61,597 bases of DNA from an uncultured Lachnospiraceae bacterium (GCA_910579735.1 CAJTUZ010000009.1:1-61597), one strand, 5' to 3'; counted from the first letter of the stretch, positions 17,237 to 27,452 are shown. Numbers and translations: made by a program. The notes: generated by a model from the sequence alone, not told the origin.

Positions 17237-17273
17237 AAAAAATGCGCATGGTTGTAAAACCTGCGCATTTTTA
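17237..17273. terminator. Bidirectional terminator
   Basis: AAAAATGCGCA and TGCGCATTTTT form a stem with an inner GGTT/AACC pairing. A/T runs on both sides allow it to end both the small plus-strand gene and serA on the minus strand. Confidence 0.8.
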
Positions 17274-17286
17274 TTGATATAAAATC

Positions 17287-18450
17287 CTATTTAATGACTC
17301 TCACACGGAATACCCCTTCAATGGACTCCAGTTTCCTGATAATCTCTCCGGAAGCCGGTACTTCAATGTCAAGCATGGTATAGGCAACCTCTCCTTTGGA
17401 CTTGTTGGTCATATCGGAAATGTTGATACCGTTGTCACCAAAAGCGGCGGTAAATTTCGTAATCATATTCGCAATATTTTTATGGAAAATCGCTACACGT
17501 CCTGCCTGCGTACAAATACCCATGTCACATTTCGGATAATTGACGCTGTTGATGATATTACCGTTCTCCAGGTAATCCATAAGTTCTTTGACTGCCATCT
17601 TCGCACAATTATCTTCCGATTCCTCCGTAGAAGCGCCCAGATGCGGGATTACGATACAGCCTTCCCTGCCCGCCGTCACGGGGTTGGGGAAATCCGATAC
17701 ATATTTGCGGATCTTACCGGCCTCAATGCCGTCCAGAACAGCATTTTCATCTACTAACAGATCTCTTGCAAAATTGAGAAGGATCACGCCGTCTTTCATT
17801 TTATCGATAGCGTCTTTATTGATCATCCCTTTGGTCGCATCCATAAGAGGTACATGGATCGTAATGATATCGCAGTTTTCATAAATTTCATCCACACTCA
17901 TTGCGTGCCTGACATCACGGCTCAAATTCCATGCGGCGTCTACAGAAACATACGGATCATAACCATATACTTCCATTCCCAGATGCTTTGCTACATTGGC
18001 AACTTTTACGCCGATAGCGCCCAGGCCGATAATACCGAGTTTCTTATCATAGACTTCCGTTCCTGCAAAGTTTTTCTTGGCTTTCTCCGCGTTCTTTGCA
18101 ATATTTTCATCCGTCCTGTTCTCCAGCACCCATTCGATACCGCCCACTACGTCTCTGGAAGCAAGCAGCATACCTGCGATCACAAGTTCTTTGACACCAT
18201 TGGCATTGGCTCCGGGCGTATTGAATACGACAATACCCTTTTCGGCACATTTGTCGAGCGGAATATTGTTGACGCCCGCTCCGGCTCTTGCCACGGCAAG
18301 CAGTCCCTTCGGCAGCTCCATATCGTGCATGGCTGCGCTTCTTACCAGAATACCATCGGCTTCATCGATATGATCTGTCTGTATGTATTCCGTGCTGAAT
18401 TTTTCAATTCCTATCTGGGAAATAGGATTTAAACAATGATACTTGAACAT
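17287..18450 (-). CDS. serA: D-3-phosphoglycerate dehydrogenase
   Basis: First step of serine synthesis, oxidising 3-phosphoglycerate with NAD. The 387-residue protein has the catalytic arginine region ARAGAGVNNIP, the NAD-binding LGIIGLGAIGVKVANVA, the active histidine in IPHLGASTEES and a C-terminal ACT domain (about 315-387) for serine feedback. This is the short clostridial form of the enzyme. The start at 18450 is chosen for its AGGAGAT site; it lies 28 bases after serC. serB was not found in the window. Confidence 0.92.
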   Translation of the reverse strand: MFKYHCLNPISQIGIEKFSTEYIQTDHIDEADGILVRSAAMHDMELPKGLLAVARAGAGVNNIPLDKCAEKGIVVFNTPGANANGVKELVIAGMLLASRDVVGGIEWVLENRTDENIAKNAEKAKKNFAGTEVYDKKLGIIGLGAIGVKVANVAKHLGMEVYGYDPYVSVDAAWNLSRDVRHAMSVDEIYENCDIITIHVPLMDATKGMINKDAIDKMKDGVILLNFARDLLVDENAVLDGIEAGKIRKYVSDFPNPVTAGREGCIVIPHLGASTEESEDNCAKMAVKELMDYLENGNIINSVNYPKCDMGICTQAGRVAIFHKNIANMITKFTAAFGDNGINISDMTNKSKGEVAYTMLDIEVPASGEIIRKLESIEGVFRVRVIK

Positions 18451-18478
18451 TTCAATCTCCTCTTTTCTCGTATTGACT

Positions 18479-19561
18479 TTACCGGTTCTTTGCTTCAAAT
18501 GCCTTCATAAAGGCAACCAGTTTCTCTACGCCCTCTACCGGCATGGCATTATAAATGCTTGCGCGCATGCCTCCTACGCTGCGATGGCCTTTCAGATTGA
18601 CAAAGCCTGCCGCTTCCGCCTCTTTGATAAATTCAGCGTCCATCTCGCTGCTCCCCGTAACAAAAGGCACATTCATAAGGGAACGGTCTTCTTTTCTGAC
18701 AGTTCCTTTGAACATAGAGCTCTCATCGAGAAAATCATATAAGATCTTCGCTTTTTTCTCATTTAATTCTTTCATGGCAGACAGACCGCCGTTACGAAGC
18801 AGCCACTTAAAGACTTTGCCGCAGATATAGATTCCGTAACAGGGCGGCGTATTATATAAAGAATCGTTATCCGCCTGTACTTTATATTTCATCATGGTCG
18901 GTGTTCCGGGAAGAACATCGTCGGTTAAAAGATCTTCTCTGATGATAACGACCTGTGTACCGGCAGGTCCTACATTTTTCTGTACGCCTGCATAAATCAT
19001 GCCGTATTTCGTAACATCCATGGGTTCCGAGAGGAAACACGATGAAACATCCGAAACTAAAATTTTCCCTTTCGTATTGGGAAGCGTATGATATTTCGTT
19101 CCATAAATGGTATTATTTTCGCAGATATATACATAATCCATATCGTCCGTGACCGGCAGATCGGAGCAGTCCGGAATATAAGAAAACGTCTCGTCCGCAG
19201 AGGAAGCAAGTTCTACCGCTTCTCCGTACAGTTTGGCTTCCGCAAACGCTTTTTTGGCCCACTGTCCTGTCAGAATATAACCGGCTTTGCGGTTTTTCAT
19301 CAGATTCATCGGTACGGAAGCAAAGATAAGGCTTGCGCCGCCCTGTAAAAACAACACTTTGTAATTATCCGGTATGCTTAATAACTCTCTAAGATCAGCC
19401 TCCGCCTCTTTGATGATCGTATCGTATACTTTAGAACGATGGCTCATTTCCATAACGGACATACCGCATCCCTTATAGTCTAACATCTCCTGTGCAGCTT
19501 CTTTTAAGACTTCTTCAGGTAAAACTGCCGGACCTGCTGAAAAGTTGTATACTCTTCCCAC
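18479..19561 (-). CDS. serC: Phosphoserine aminotransferase
   Basis: PLP enzyme converting 3-phosphohydroxypyruvate to phosphoserine. The 360 residues open with the family start GRVYNFSAGPAVLPEEVL, and the PLP lysine is in the segment YAGVQKNVGPAGT (about residue 193). Initiation is at GTG 19561, eight bases behind a strong GGAGGAG site. It precedes serA and has its own promoter. Complete and typical in length. Confidence 0.94.
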   Translation of the reverse strand: MGRVYNFSAGPAVLPEEVLKEAAQEMLDYKGCGMSVMEMSHRSKVYDTIIKEAEADLRELLSIPDNYKVLFLQGGASLIFASVPMNLMKNRKAGYILTGQWAKKAFAEAKLYGEAVELASSADETFSYIPDCSDLPVTDDMDYVYICENNTIYGTKYHTLPNTKGKILVSDVSSCFLSEPMDVTKYGMIYAGVQKNVGPAGTQVVIIREDLLTDDVLPGTPTMMKYKVQADNDSLYNTPPCYGIYICGKVFKWLLRNGGLSAMKELNEKKAKILYDFLDESSMFKGTVRKEDRSLMNVPFVTGSSEMDAEFIKEAEAAGFVNLKGHRSVGGMRASIYNAMPVEGVEKLVAFMKAFEAKNR

Positions 19562-19614
19562 TGTTTTCTCCTCCAGTCATTTTGAAAATCGATAATGAAC
19601 AGACATCAAAAAAT

Positions 19615-19643
19615 ATTTTACATTTATCAAACGCTTTAGTCAA
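19615..19643 (-). promoter_or_regulatory. Promoter of serC-serA
   Basis: TTGACT and TAAAAT with a 17-base spacer on the minus strand, about 55 bases before the serC start codon. Confidence 0.65.
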
Positions 19644-19676
19644 TTACCATCGTAAAAAATTTTAAGATACCGCCTT

Positions 19677-21071
19677 TTAATAATACATGATCACGGGTGT
19701 TCCTACTTCCACCATCTCATACATTTTCGACATAGCGTCATACGGTGTATTGATACAGCCGTGTGAACCGTTGGTCTGATAGATCTGTCCGCCGTAACTG
19801 CTTCTCCAGGAAGCGTCGTGAATACCGATATTTCCTTTGACAGGCATCCAGAAATTGACATGGGAAGCATATCCCTCTCCCCGCAGAATGCGGTTGGTCT
19901 GTTTCAGATAGACATAGTTGACGCCGGACGGCGTTCCCATCCGTCTTGACGTATTCCCGGTGACGACAGGTGTTTCTATCTGTAAAATACCGTTCTCATA
20001 ATAGTACATGATCTGTGCGCCCATATCGATCTCAACATAAGTATCTCCGATATCGTCTTTTCCCTGTTTCGCCGCTGCCTGCAGATAAGCCGGCGTATGT
20101 ACTTCATCCGCTTTACGGGCAAAAGCCTCCTGCAGATAAGCCGTCTCTGCCTCCTTATCGATCTGGTTGCCGTAAATACCGCCCTCTATCGTGATAATGC
20201 CTCTTGTCGTTGTCGTAAACTCTCTTATGCCGCCTACCGTATCATACTCTTTTGCAAGAGCCTCGATAAATTCCGGTATGGCTTCCTCCCGCAGCTGCAG
20301 ATTTCCCTGTTCATCCAGTGCAAAACTTCCGTCTTCGTCAAGTTTGATCCAGTCGCATACAATGGACGCATCTATCGGAATCGTATCCTCTCCCATCTGA
20401 TATACGATATGGCAGTCCTGAAATGTTTCTATCATTTCCCACAGATGCAGCGTATCCTGCATCTCATCCGTCAGTTCCATATCATAATAGCATCCCGCCT
20501 CTTCTAACGAAACGTAAGGCTGTGTATTATTTATCGCCTCTTCGATTACAGCTTTGGCTTTCCCGGTATCCAATACGCCGCATCTTTCATTCCGCAGTTC
20601 GTATCCCTGCGGCGTCTTCACAATCGTAAGCTCTCTTTCCCCCGTATCTTCCTGTAAGCAGGAAATACCATCAAAACAAGATTCCAGTTTCTCTTTGTTA
20701 TAAAAAATAACCGGTTTGATCTCCTCATCTCTGATCTTCCAGAAACTGTCCACCCACAGCCAGGCATTCTGCCTGTTTAAATACAGGTTCAGCGCCTCTG
20801 CAAAGTCATATTGATAGTCTATATCCTGTGCCGGGATCTGATAAGCGCTGCCCTCCTTATCATAAACAGTGATCCCTTCATAGGAAAACTGCCCGGCAAG
20901 TTCCTTATTAACTTCCTCTATGCTTTTCCCTGTACAATAAATACTGTTGATCCATGTCCCATACTCAAAAGCATTCCGGTAATAGAATGCCAGACCGACA
21001 TAGGCGATCATCACATGAAGCGCAATAACACAAAACAAAAGAAAAATTTTACGAAATAAACCTTTTTTCAT
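19677..21071 (-). CDS. L,D-transpeptidase (YkuD) with PG-binding-like domains
   Basis: Makes 3-3 cross-links in peptidoglycan, or attaches proteins to it, outside the membrane. The 464 residues have an N-terminal signal anchor (IFLLFCVIALHVMIAYVGLA), a large extracellular region of repeated 'peptidoglycan-binding-4'-like folds (about 60-330), and a C-terminal YkuD domain. The YkuD domain has the histidine in GNIGIHDASW and the catalytic motif GSHGCINTP. It begins 8 bases after ilvB in the same direction, and its ribosome site overlaps the ilvB stop, so it belongs to the ilvD-ilvB operon. Activity is clear; the link to branched-chain amino acids is not. Confidence 0.9.
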   Translation of the reverse strand: MKKGLFRKIFLLFCVIALHVMIAYVGLAFYYRNAFEYGTWINSIYCTGKSIEEVNKELAGQFSYEGITVYDKEGSAYQIPAQDIDYQYDFAEALNLYLNRQNAWLWVDSFWKIRDEEIKPVIFYNKEKLESCFDGISCLQEDTGERELTIVKTPQGYELRNERCGVLDTGKAKAVIEEAINNTQPYVSLEEAGCYYDMELTDEMQDTLHLWEMIETFQDCHIVYQMGEDTIPIDASIVCDWIKLDEDGSFALDEQGNLQLREEAIPEFIEALAKEYDTVGGIREFTTTTRGIITIEGGIYGNQIDKEAETAYLQEAFARKADEVHTPAYLQAAAKQGKDDIGDTYVEIDMGAQIMYYYENGILQIETPVVTGNTSRRMGTPSGVNYVYLKQTNRILRGEGYASHVNFWMPVKGNIGIHDASWRSSYGGQIYQTNGSHGCINTPYDAMSKMYEMVEVGTPVIMYY

Positions 21072-21079
21072 ATTACCTT

Positions 21080-22753
21080 CTACGATTCTAAATCTTTCGC
21101 ATCAAAAGCGTCGCTGATCGGAGCTCCCGCAGGCACCATGGGGAATACCTTATCATCTTCCGGGATGATACAGTCCAATAAAACAGGGCCATTCATGGCC
21201 AGCGCTTTTTCTATGGCAGGCGCCACTTCTTCCTTCGTCGTGACTCTTATCGCCTGACAGCCGAGTCCTTCCGCCACCTTACAGAAATCAACTTTATCCT
21301 GTAAAACGGTCTGAGAATAGCGTTTTTCATAGAAAAGTGTCTGCCACTGTCTCACCATGCCAAGTACATGATTATTGATGACGATCTGAATGATCGGAAT
21401 GTTATATCTGCTGGCAGTCGCCAGTTCATTCATATTCATTCTAAAACAGCCGTCTCCTGCAATATTGACACAGACTTTATCCGGATTTCCCATCTTGGCT
21501 CCTATGCAGGCGCCGAGTCCGTATCCCATTGTTCCAAGACCTCCCGAAGATAAGAAGGTACGCGGCATGGAATATTTGTAATACTGTGCCGCCCACATCT
21601 GATGCTGTCCCACATCCGTTGTAATGACTGCCTGACCGCCTGTAATACGGTCCAATTCTTCCATAATATAAGGACATGACAAAACGCCGGGGTCATAATT
21701 TAACGGATACGTCTCCTTTAACTCCATAATATGATCGATCCATTCTTTGTGATCCTGTTCTTTTAAACGGATATTGATCTGTTCAAGCACTTCTTTCAGA
21801 TCGCCTACAACGGATACGTCCGTATGGATGTTTTTATCGATCTCCGCCGCATCGATATCTATTTGAAGAACTTTGGCATTTTCTGCAAATCGTTTCGGAT
21901 TTCCTACAACACGGTCGGAAAATCTTGCGCCGAGCGCGATCAAAAGATCGCATTTGCTGACACCGAAATTGGATGTTTTGGTACCGTGCATGCCGATCAT
22001 ACCAGTATAGTGCGGATCATGTCCATCAAAAACTCCCTTGCCCATAAGCGTATCGCACACAGGCGCATCCACTTTCGCCGCAAACTCCCTCACTTCTTTA
22101 TATGCGCCGGAAATCACGGCGCCGCCGCCCACATAAATATACGGTCTCTCTGCCTGCTCGATTGCTTCCACCGCCCGTTCGATATCCTCTTTCGTAAAAC
22201 TTTCCTTCTTTGGCAGTTTTTCGGCAGCCGCTTTCGTATATTCACATTTATTGGCCGTTACGTCTTTCGTAATATCTACAAGAACAGGTCCCGGTCTGCC
22301 GCTTCCTGCTATGGCAAATGCCTTGCGGATGGTATCCGCAAGAATCGTAATATCTTTTACAATATAGCCGTGCTTGGTGATCGGCATGGTAACGCCGGCA
22401 ATATCCACTTCCTGAAAAGAATCTTTGCCAAGCAGCGGCAGATTCACATTACAGGTAATTGCTACCATAGGCACGGAATCCATATAAGCAGTGGCAATGC
22501 CGGTCACCAGATTCGTGGCGCCGGGGCCGCTTGTGGCCAGACAGACACCGACTTTACCGGTTGCTCTGGCATATCCGTCCGCTGCATGGGCTGCTCCCTG
22601 CTCATGAGAAGTCAGAATATGTGTTATTTCATTACTATGTTGATATAAAGCATCATATACATTTAAAATAGTGCCGCCGGGATATCCGAAAACGGTATCA
22701 ACTCCCTGCTCTTTCAAACATTCTACAACGATTTCCGCCCCTGTCAGTAACAT
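21080..22753 (-). CDS. ilvB: Acetolactate synthase, catalytic subunit
   Basis: TPP enzyme that condenses pyruvate with pyruvate or 2-oxobutyrate in valine, leucine and isoleucine synthesis. The 557 residues show the N-terminal TPP glutamate region FGYPGGTILNVYDALY and TSHEQGAAHAADGYARATGK, a central FAD/DHS-like domain and the TPP-magnesium motif GDGCFRMNMNELATA. No ilvN regulatory subunit gene is present here, so it either works alone or pairs with a distant subunit. It follows ilvD by 22 bases. Confidence 0.93.
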   Translation of the reverse strand: MLLTGAEIVVECLKEQGVDTVFGYPGGTILNVYDALYQHSNEITHILTSHEQGAAHAADGYARATGKVGVCLATSGPGATNLVTGIATAYMDSVPMVAITCNVNLPLLGKDSFQEVDIAGVTMPITKHGYIVKDITILADTIRKAFAIAGSGRPGPVLVDITKDVTANKCEYTKAAAEKLPKKESFTKEDIERAVEAIEQAERPYIYVGGGAVISGAYKEVREFAAKVDAPVCDTLMGKGVFDGHDPHYTGMIGMHGTKTSNFGVSKCDLLIALGARFSDRVVGNPKRFAENAKVLQIDIDAAEIDKNIHTDVSVVGDLKEVLEQINIRLKEQDHKEWIDHIMELKETYPLNYDPGVLSCPYIMEELDRITGGQAVITTDVGQHQMWAAQYYKYSMPRTFLSSGGLGTMGYGLGACIGAKMGNPDKVCVNIAGDGCFRMNMNELATASRYNIPIIQIVINNHVLGMVRQWQTLFYEKRYSQTVLQDKVDFCKVAEGLGCQAIRVTTKEEVAPAIEKALAMNGPVLLDCIIPEDDKVFPMVPAGAPISDAFDAKDLES

Positions 22754-22775
22754 GTTCCTCTCTCCTTATCTCTTC

Positions 22776-24449
22776 TTAATGCCTGCCCGGTATTTCCAGA
22801 ATAGCGCCTCTGTTGCCGCTTGTAACAAGCTCTCTGTATCTTGCCAGATAACCGGTCGTTACTTTTGGCTCTCTCGGCTGCCATCTGCTCTTTCTTTCCG
22901 CCATTTCCTCATCCGATACTTTCACATCCAGTTTCATTTCCGGTATGTTGATACTTATGATATCGCCTTCTTCAACAAGCGCGACCGGTCCGCCGACTGC
23001 GGCTTCCGGTGAAACGTGTCCGATCGATGCGCCTCTGGAAGCACCGGAGAAACGCCCATCGGTGATCAGCGCTACACTGGAACCGAGTCCCATCCCCGCG
23101 ATCGCCGAAGTCGGATTCAGCATCTCTCTCATGCCCGGTCCGCCTTTGGGTCCTTCATAACGGATCACCACAACATCACCCGCCTTGATCTTACCGCCTT
23201 TGATCGCTTCGATCGCATCTTCCTCACAATCAAAAACGCGCGCCGGTCCCTCATGGACCATCATTTCCGGTACGACTGCGGAACGTTTTACCACACTGCC
23301 GTCCGGCGCCAGATTTCCCTTTAATACTGCCAGACCGCCCGTTTTGGAATACGGATTGTCGAGCGTTCTGATCACTTCCGGATTTTTATTGACTGCACCG
23401 GCAATATTTTCACCCATCGTCTTTCCGCTCACCGTCATGCATTCCGTATGTAAAAGTCCGGCATCCGCCAGCTCTTTCATAACCGCATAAACACCGCCCG
23501 CTTCATTGAGATCTTCCATATAAGTCGGTCCGGCAGGCGCCAAATGACACAGGTTCGGCGTCTTCTCACTGATTTCGTTGGCAAACGCAATATCAAAATC
23601 AAATCCGATCTCATGTGCAATGGCCGGTAAATGCAGCATGGAATTGGTAGAACAGCCAAGCGCCATATCTACCGTAAGCGCATTCAAAACCGCTTCTTTT
23701 GTCATAATGTCTCTCGGTCTGATATTCTTTTCATACATTTCCATAACTGCCATGCCCGCATGTTTAGCCAGTTTGATCCTCTCGGAATATACCGCGGGAA
23801 TCGTGCCGTTGCCCCGAAGTCCCATACCGAGCGCCTCCGTCAGGCAGTTCATGGAATTGGCCGTATACATACCGGAACAGGAACCGCATGTAGGACATAC
23901 TTTTTCCTCAAACTCTCTTACTTCTTCTTCACTCATTGTCCCTGCCGCATGAGAACCTACCGCCTCAAACATAGACGAAAGACTTCTCTTTTGTCCTCTG
24001 ACATGCCCGGCAAGCATCGGTCCTCCCGATACAAACACGGTCGGTACATTGATTCTGGCTGCCGCCATCAAAAGTCCCGGTACATTTTTATCACAATTGG
24101 GCACCATGACAAGCGCATCGAATTGATGGGCAAGCGCCATACATTCCGTCGAATCGGCGATCAGATCTCTCGTTACAAGCGAGTATTTCATGCCGATATG
24201 TCCCATTGCAATACCGTCGCATACCGCAATCGCGGGAAACACGACCGGCACGCCGCCGGCCTGCGCCACGCCGAGTTTCACTGCGTCTACAATTTTATCA
24301 AGATTCATATGCCCGGGTACGATCTCGTTATAGGAACTGACGATACCAACCATCGGTTTTTTCATTTCTTCTTCCGTAAATCCGAGTGCGTTGAATAAAC
24401 TTCTGTGCGGCGCCTGCTGGATGCCGCTCTTTACATTGTCACTTTTCAT
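22776..24449 (-). CDS. ilvD: Dihydroxy-acid dehydratase
   Basis: Fe-S enzyme producing the 2-oxoacid precursors of valine and isoleucine. The 557 residues include the cluster cysteines in MVPNCDKNVPG and CPTCGSCSGMYTANSMNC, and the substrate region GRFSGASRGASIGHVSPEAA near the C-terminus. It is full length and first in the operon, with GGAGAG before the ATG and a clear promoter about 100 bases upstream. Confidence 0.95.
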   Translation of the reverse strand: MKSDNVKSGIQQAPHRSLFNALGFTEEEMKKPMVGIVSSYNEIVPGHMNLDKIVDAVKLGVAQAGGVPVVFPAIAVCDGIAMGHIGMKYSLVTRDLIADSTECMALAHQFDALVMVPNCDKNVPGLLMAAARINVPTVFVSGGPMLAGHVRGQKRSLSSMFEAVGSHAAGTMSEEEVREFEEKVCPTCGSCSGMYTANSMNCLTEALGMGLRGNGTIPAVYSERIKLAKHAGMAVMEMYEKNIRPRDIMTKEAVLNALTVDMALGCSTNSMLHLPAIAHEIGFDFDIAFANEISEKTPNLCHLAPAGPTYMEDLNEAGGVYAVMKELADAGLLHTECMTVSGKTMGENIAGAVNKNPEVIRTLDNPYSKTGGLAVLKGNLAPDGSVVKRSAVVPEMMVHEGPARVFDCEEDAIEAIKGGKIKAGDVVVIRYEGPKGGPGMREMLNPTSAIAGMGLGSSVALITDGRFSGASRGASIGHVSPEAAVGGPVALVEEGDIISINIPEMKLDVKVSDEEMAERKSRWQPREPKVTTGYLARYRELVTSGNRGAILEIPGRH

Positions 24450-24545
24450 TTTTTCTCTCCTTTTTTGTAAACTTTCTCTATGATATGATCATAACTTTTT
24501 TTCATTCCATATTGTCTGTATTTTCACATCTTGCGTTTTCTTATC

Positions 24546-24574
24546 ATGGTATTACATTATCCGCAGGCTGTCAA
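24546..24574 (-). promoter_or_regulatory. Promoter of ilvD-ilvB-ldt
   Basis: TTGACA and TACCAT with a 17-base spacer on the minus strand. No T-box is visible in the leader of about 90 bases, so control by aminoacylation is not apparent. Confidence 0.6.
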
Positions 24575-24609
24575 TAAGCGTCCGCACGCCTCCCCCGCCT
24601 GCCGCCGTC

Positions 24610-26175
24610 CTATTTTTTCCCATAAAGGATGAATCTGTCATTTTCATAATATACTTCCATCTCTTCGGCAAGATAATCCCAGGGAATTGTTTCATATGTT
24701 ACGTACCACTTCCATTCTTCCGCAGAATTGATTCTCGTAACATCTTCCGCAGAATGAAACATCTTTTTATCCAACAGGCAATAGTCCGCTTCCTGCGGCG
24801 TATAAGCCACATCTTTCGTATCAAACAGATATTTCATTAAATATTCCTGATCACAGTCCGTTACGCAGACGCGCTCACCGTCTTTTAAAGTCATATGCTC
24901 ATACGCATCTTCTATCGCAGCTTCTCTGTCGCCATACTCCGTAAGGCCATAAACAGATGTTGTAACCCTGATACAGAATAATAGGGCAAAGACCACGAAA
25001 CCGTATGTAATCTGTGGTTTTTTGGAAATTCTCACAAGCAGGGAAAACATCCAGGTCTCTAACAGCACGACCGGAATTCCAAAGAAAGAAAATACCCTGT
25101 AATACGGCAAGGCTGCCTGTATGATCAGCATAAGCGGCGTAAACACAAACGTTAACAGCAGATACCACTCCAAAAATCCTTCTTTTTCTCTTTTATAAGA
25201 AACAAATTTGAATAACAATGCCGCCGCCAGGATAACTCCGATGCAGACAATGATCAGCAGCGGAACGGACAATCCGGGATAATAATATTCAAAGAGCGCC
25301 TTGATCCATATTCCGAACCGGGACAGATACCCTTTCCTTTCCACGCTCTGGATATATGGCGTATCGAGCATATAGGCAATACCTGTTTTAAGTGATTGAA
25401 ACGGCGCATGCAGAATGATCGAAATATGTCCTGCCATATAAAACGGGCCATCCGGTGTCTTGGAAAGCAGATTGGAGCCGATCGCCAGCCAGATAATGGC
25501 ATACAGGCCGATCGTACATACCGCACTGATAAACGCCGTTATAAATAAACGCACAAATTCTTTCATACGCTTCTCCAAAAGCAGGAAGCTGCCGCCGATA
25601 CAGCAAAGCGGCAAAACAAAGTAAACGCTGCTTGGAAGCGTATATAACGCCCAAACAAGCGCACATGCGAAAACGACATAATGTCCGATCCGTTCTTTAT
25701 GAAACAGAATAATCTGTATCAGTTCATATAATGCGGTCAGGTAAAGACACGCCGCAAGCGCATAGCCTCTGCCCTGTACGGCGAGCTGATTCACAAGATC
25801 CATGGATGCATAAAGACCGACAGGAACGAGAGCAAAGCCTTCGGGAAAGCATTTTCTTCCTATCATAAATAACAGACACAGACTGATCAGGCTGCATATC
25901 CATGAGATACCCCGCAAACCGACTGCCGCATTCCCGAAAAGATCAAGAAATGCCGACAAGACGGAATATCCCACATGATTGTTTGGAAGCGGCCAGTGGA
26001 TCGCCGCATAGACAGGTCCTTCGCTGATAAAGTAATAATATGTATAAAGTTCGTCATACCACGGTGTCAGCGTAAACAATCTGAAACCGTAATAGACCGC
26101 AGCAGCAAAAAGAAAAAGCAGGAAAATACAAGACTCTATATCCTTTTTTTCCCACTTTCTCCGTAATTGTTTCAT
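24610..26175 (-). CDS. GT-C-type polytopic membrane glycosyltransferase-like protein
   Basis: A 521-residue membrane protein with about 10-11 helices. The first outer loop carries TPWYDELYTYYYF, an acidic Asp-Glu pair in the position used for catalysis by GT39/ArnT-like GT-C enzymes that use lipid-linked sugars. A soluble C-terminal domain of about 110 residues (YEHMTLKDGERVCVTDCDQE onward) faces outside. This suggests transfer of a sugar to a wall polymer, lipid or protein, but the family is broad and I cannot name the substrate. It stands alone between ilvD and leuB. Confidence 0.65.
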   Translation of the reverse strand: MKQLRRKWEKKDIESCIFLLFLFAAAVYYGFRLFTLTPWYDELYTYYYFISEGPVYAAIHWPLPNNHVGYSVLSAFLDLFGNAAVGLRGISWICSLISLCLLFMIGRKCFPEGFALVPVGLYASMDLVNQLAVQGRGYALAACLYLTALYELIQIILFHKERIGHYVVFACALVWALYTLPSSVYFVLPLCCIGGSFLLLEKRMKEFVRLFITAFISAVCTIGLYAIIWLAIGSNLLSKTPDGPFYMAGHISIILHAPFQSLKTGIAYMLDTPYIQSVERKGYLSRFGIWIKALFEYYYPGLSVPLLIIVCIGVILAAALLFKFVSYKREKEGFLEWYLLLTFVFTPLMLIIQAALPYYRVFSFFGIPVVLLETWMFSLLVRISKKPQITYGFVVFALLFCIRVTTSVYGLTEYGDREAAIEDAYEHMTLKDGERVCVTDCDQEYLMKYLFDTKDVAYTPQEADYCLLDKKMFHSAEDVTRINSAEEWKWYVTYETIPWDYLAEEMEVYYENDRFILYGKK

Positions 26176-26226
26176 GATATTCCCCTATTCCCGGCCCGCA
26201 GAACACAGCACAACAGGCCCTTGCAT

Positions 26227-27312
26227 TTAACCGATTCTGCCGGCGAGCAGATCTCCCATCTGTTTACAGCCGACAAGCGTGCATCCATCAGACATGATAT
26301 CCGCCGTTCTGTATCCTTCTTTTAATACGTTCTTTACGGCGAGATCGATCTCGTCCGCCTCTTTATCCAGATCAAAACTGTAACGCAGCATCATAGATGC
26401 CGAAAGGATCGTCGCAATCGGATTCGCAATATCTTTTCCTGCAATATCCGGCGCTGAACCGTGGCTTGGCTCATAAAGACCGAATCTGGAATCATTCAGG
26501 GATGCCGACGCCAGCATACCGATAGATCCCGTTACCATACTGGCCTCATCTGACAATATATCGCCGAACATATTCTCCGTCAGGATCACGTCAAACTGCG
26601 CAGGATCTTTCACAAGCTGCATCGCACAGTTGTCTACGAGCATATGCTCTAACGTAACTTCCGGATACCCTGCTGCCACCTCTTCCACTACTTTTCTCCA
26701 CAATCTGGAAGAATCAAGTACATTGGCTTTATCGACGCTTGTCACTTTCTTCTTTCTCTTCATCGCAATCTCAAATCCTTTGACCGCGATACGACGGATC
26801 TCCGTCTCGTCATATGTCAGCGTATCGATCGCTTTTCTGATTCCGTTTTCTTCCACCGTTTTACGTTCGCCAAAATATAGTCCGCCGGTCAGTTCACGCA
26901 TAATCAGCATGTCAAATCCGGCAGCTGAAATTTCTTTTTTAAGCGGACAGGCTTCCGCCAGTTCCTCATAAAGTACTGCCGGTCTTAAATTCGCAAACAG
27001 ATTCAAGGCTTTTCTGATTGATAAAAGTCCGGCTTCCGGTCTTAAATGCGGCGGCAGCTTATACCACGGAGAAGTCGTTGTATCTCCGCCGATAGAACCC
27101 ATTAACACCGCATCCGCACTCTTAGCCGTCTGTACGGCTTCCTCCGTAAGCGGCACCCCGTATGCATCGATGGATGCACCGCCCATTAAAATATCCGTAT
27201 AATTGATCTTATGTCCGTATTTTTTTGCCAGAACATCCAATACTTTTTTGGCTTCCGCCACGATCTCCGGTCCGATTCCATCTCCCGGAATACATGTAAT
27301 ATTAAGTTCCAT
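26227..27312 (-). CDS. leuB: 3-isopropylmalate dehydrogenase
   Basis: NAD-dependent oxidation and decarboxylation in leucine synthesis. The 361 residues begin MELNITCIPGDGIGPEIV, contain the substrate arginines around RPAVLYEE and RELTGGLYFG, and the metal site region TENMFGDILSDEASMVTGSI. Typical length. The ATG at 27312 is preferred to an upstream TTG; GGAGG is 12 bases away, slightly far. leuA, leuC and leuD are not in the window, so it is a split member of that pathway. Confidence 0.93.
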   Translation of the reverse strand: MELNITCIPGDGIGPEIVAEAKKVLDVLAKKYGHKINYTDILMGGASIDAYGVPLTEEAVQTAKSADAVLMGSIGGDTTTSPWYKLPPHLRPEAGLLSIRKALNLFANLRPAVLYEELAEACPLKKEISAAGFDMLIMRELTGGLYFGERKTVEENGIRKAIDTLTYDETEIRRIAVKGFEIAMKRKKKVTSVDKANVLDSSRLWRKVVEEVAAGYPEVTLEHMLVDNCAMQLVKDPAQFDVILTENMFGDILSDEASMVTGSIGMLASASLNDSRFGLYEPSHGSAPDIAGKDIANPIATILSASMMLRYSFDLDKEADEIDLAVKNVLKEGYRTADIMSDGCTLVGCKQMGDLLAGRIG

Positions 27313-27399
27313 TATGTAATGCCGCCTCCTTCTTTCCAAACAGTTTTATAAACAGCAAATAACGCATTTTACAGCTTGTTCTGAAGCAACAATTGCAAA

Positions 27400-27423
27400 T
27401 AAGATGCATCGAAATGCATCTTA
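27400..27423 (-). terminator. Terminator after yajC
   Basis: TAAGATGCAT-CGAA-ATGCATCTTA on the plus strand is a perfect 10-base stem. It lies between yajC and leuB and is followed by a short T-rich stretch on the minus strand. Confidence 0.65.
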
Positions 27424-27452
27424 CTTCCGCTTGTTATGCTGGTTCTTCTTTC

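Noticed and set aside
24450..24609. T-box or leader-peptide attenuator before ilvD
   Set aside because: No T-box sequence, run of branched-chain codons or terminator/antiterminator pair in the short leader.
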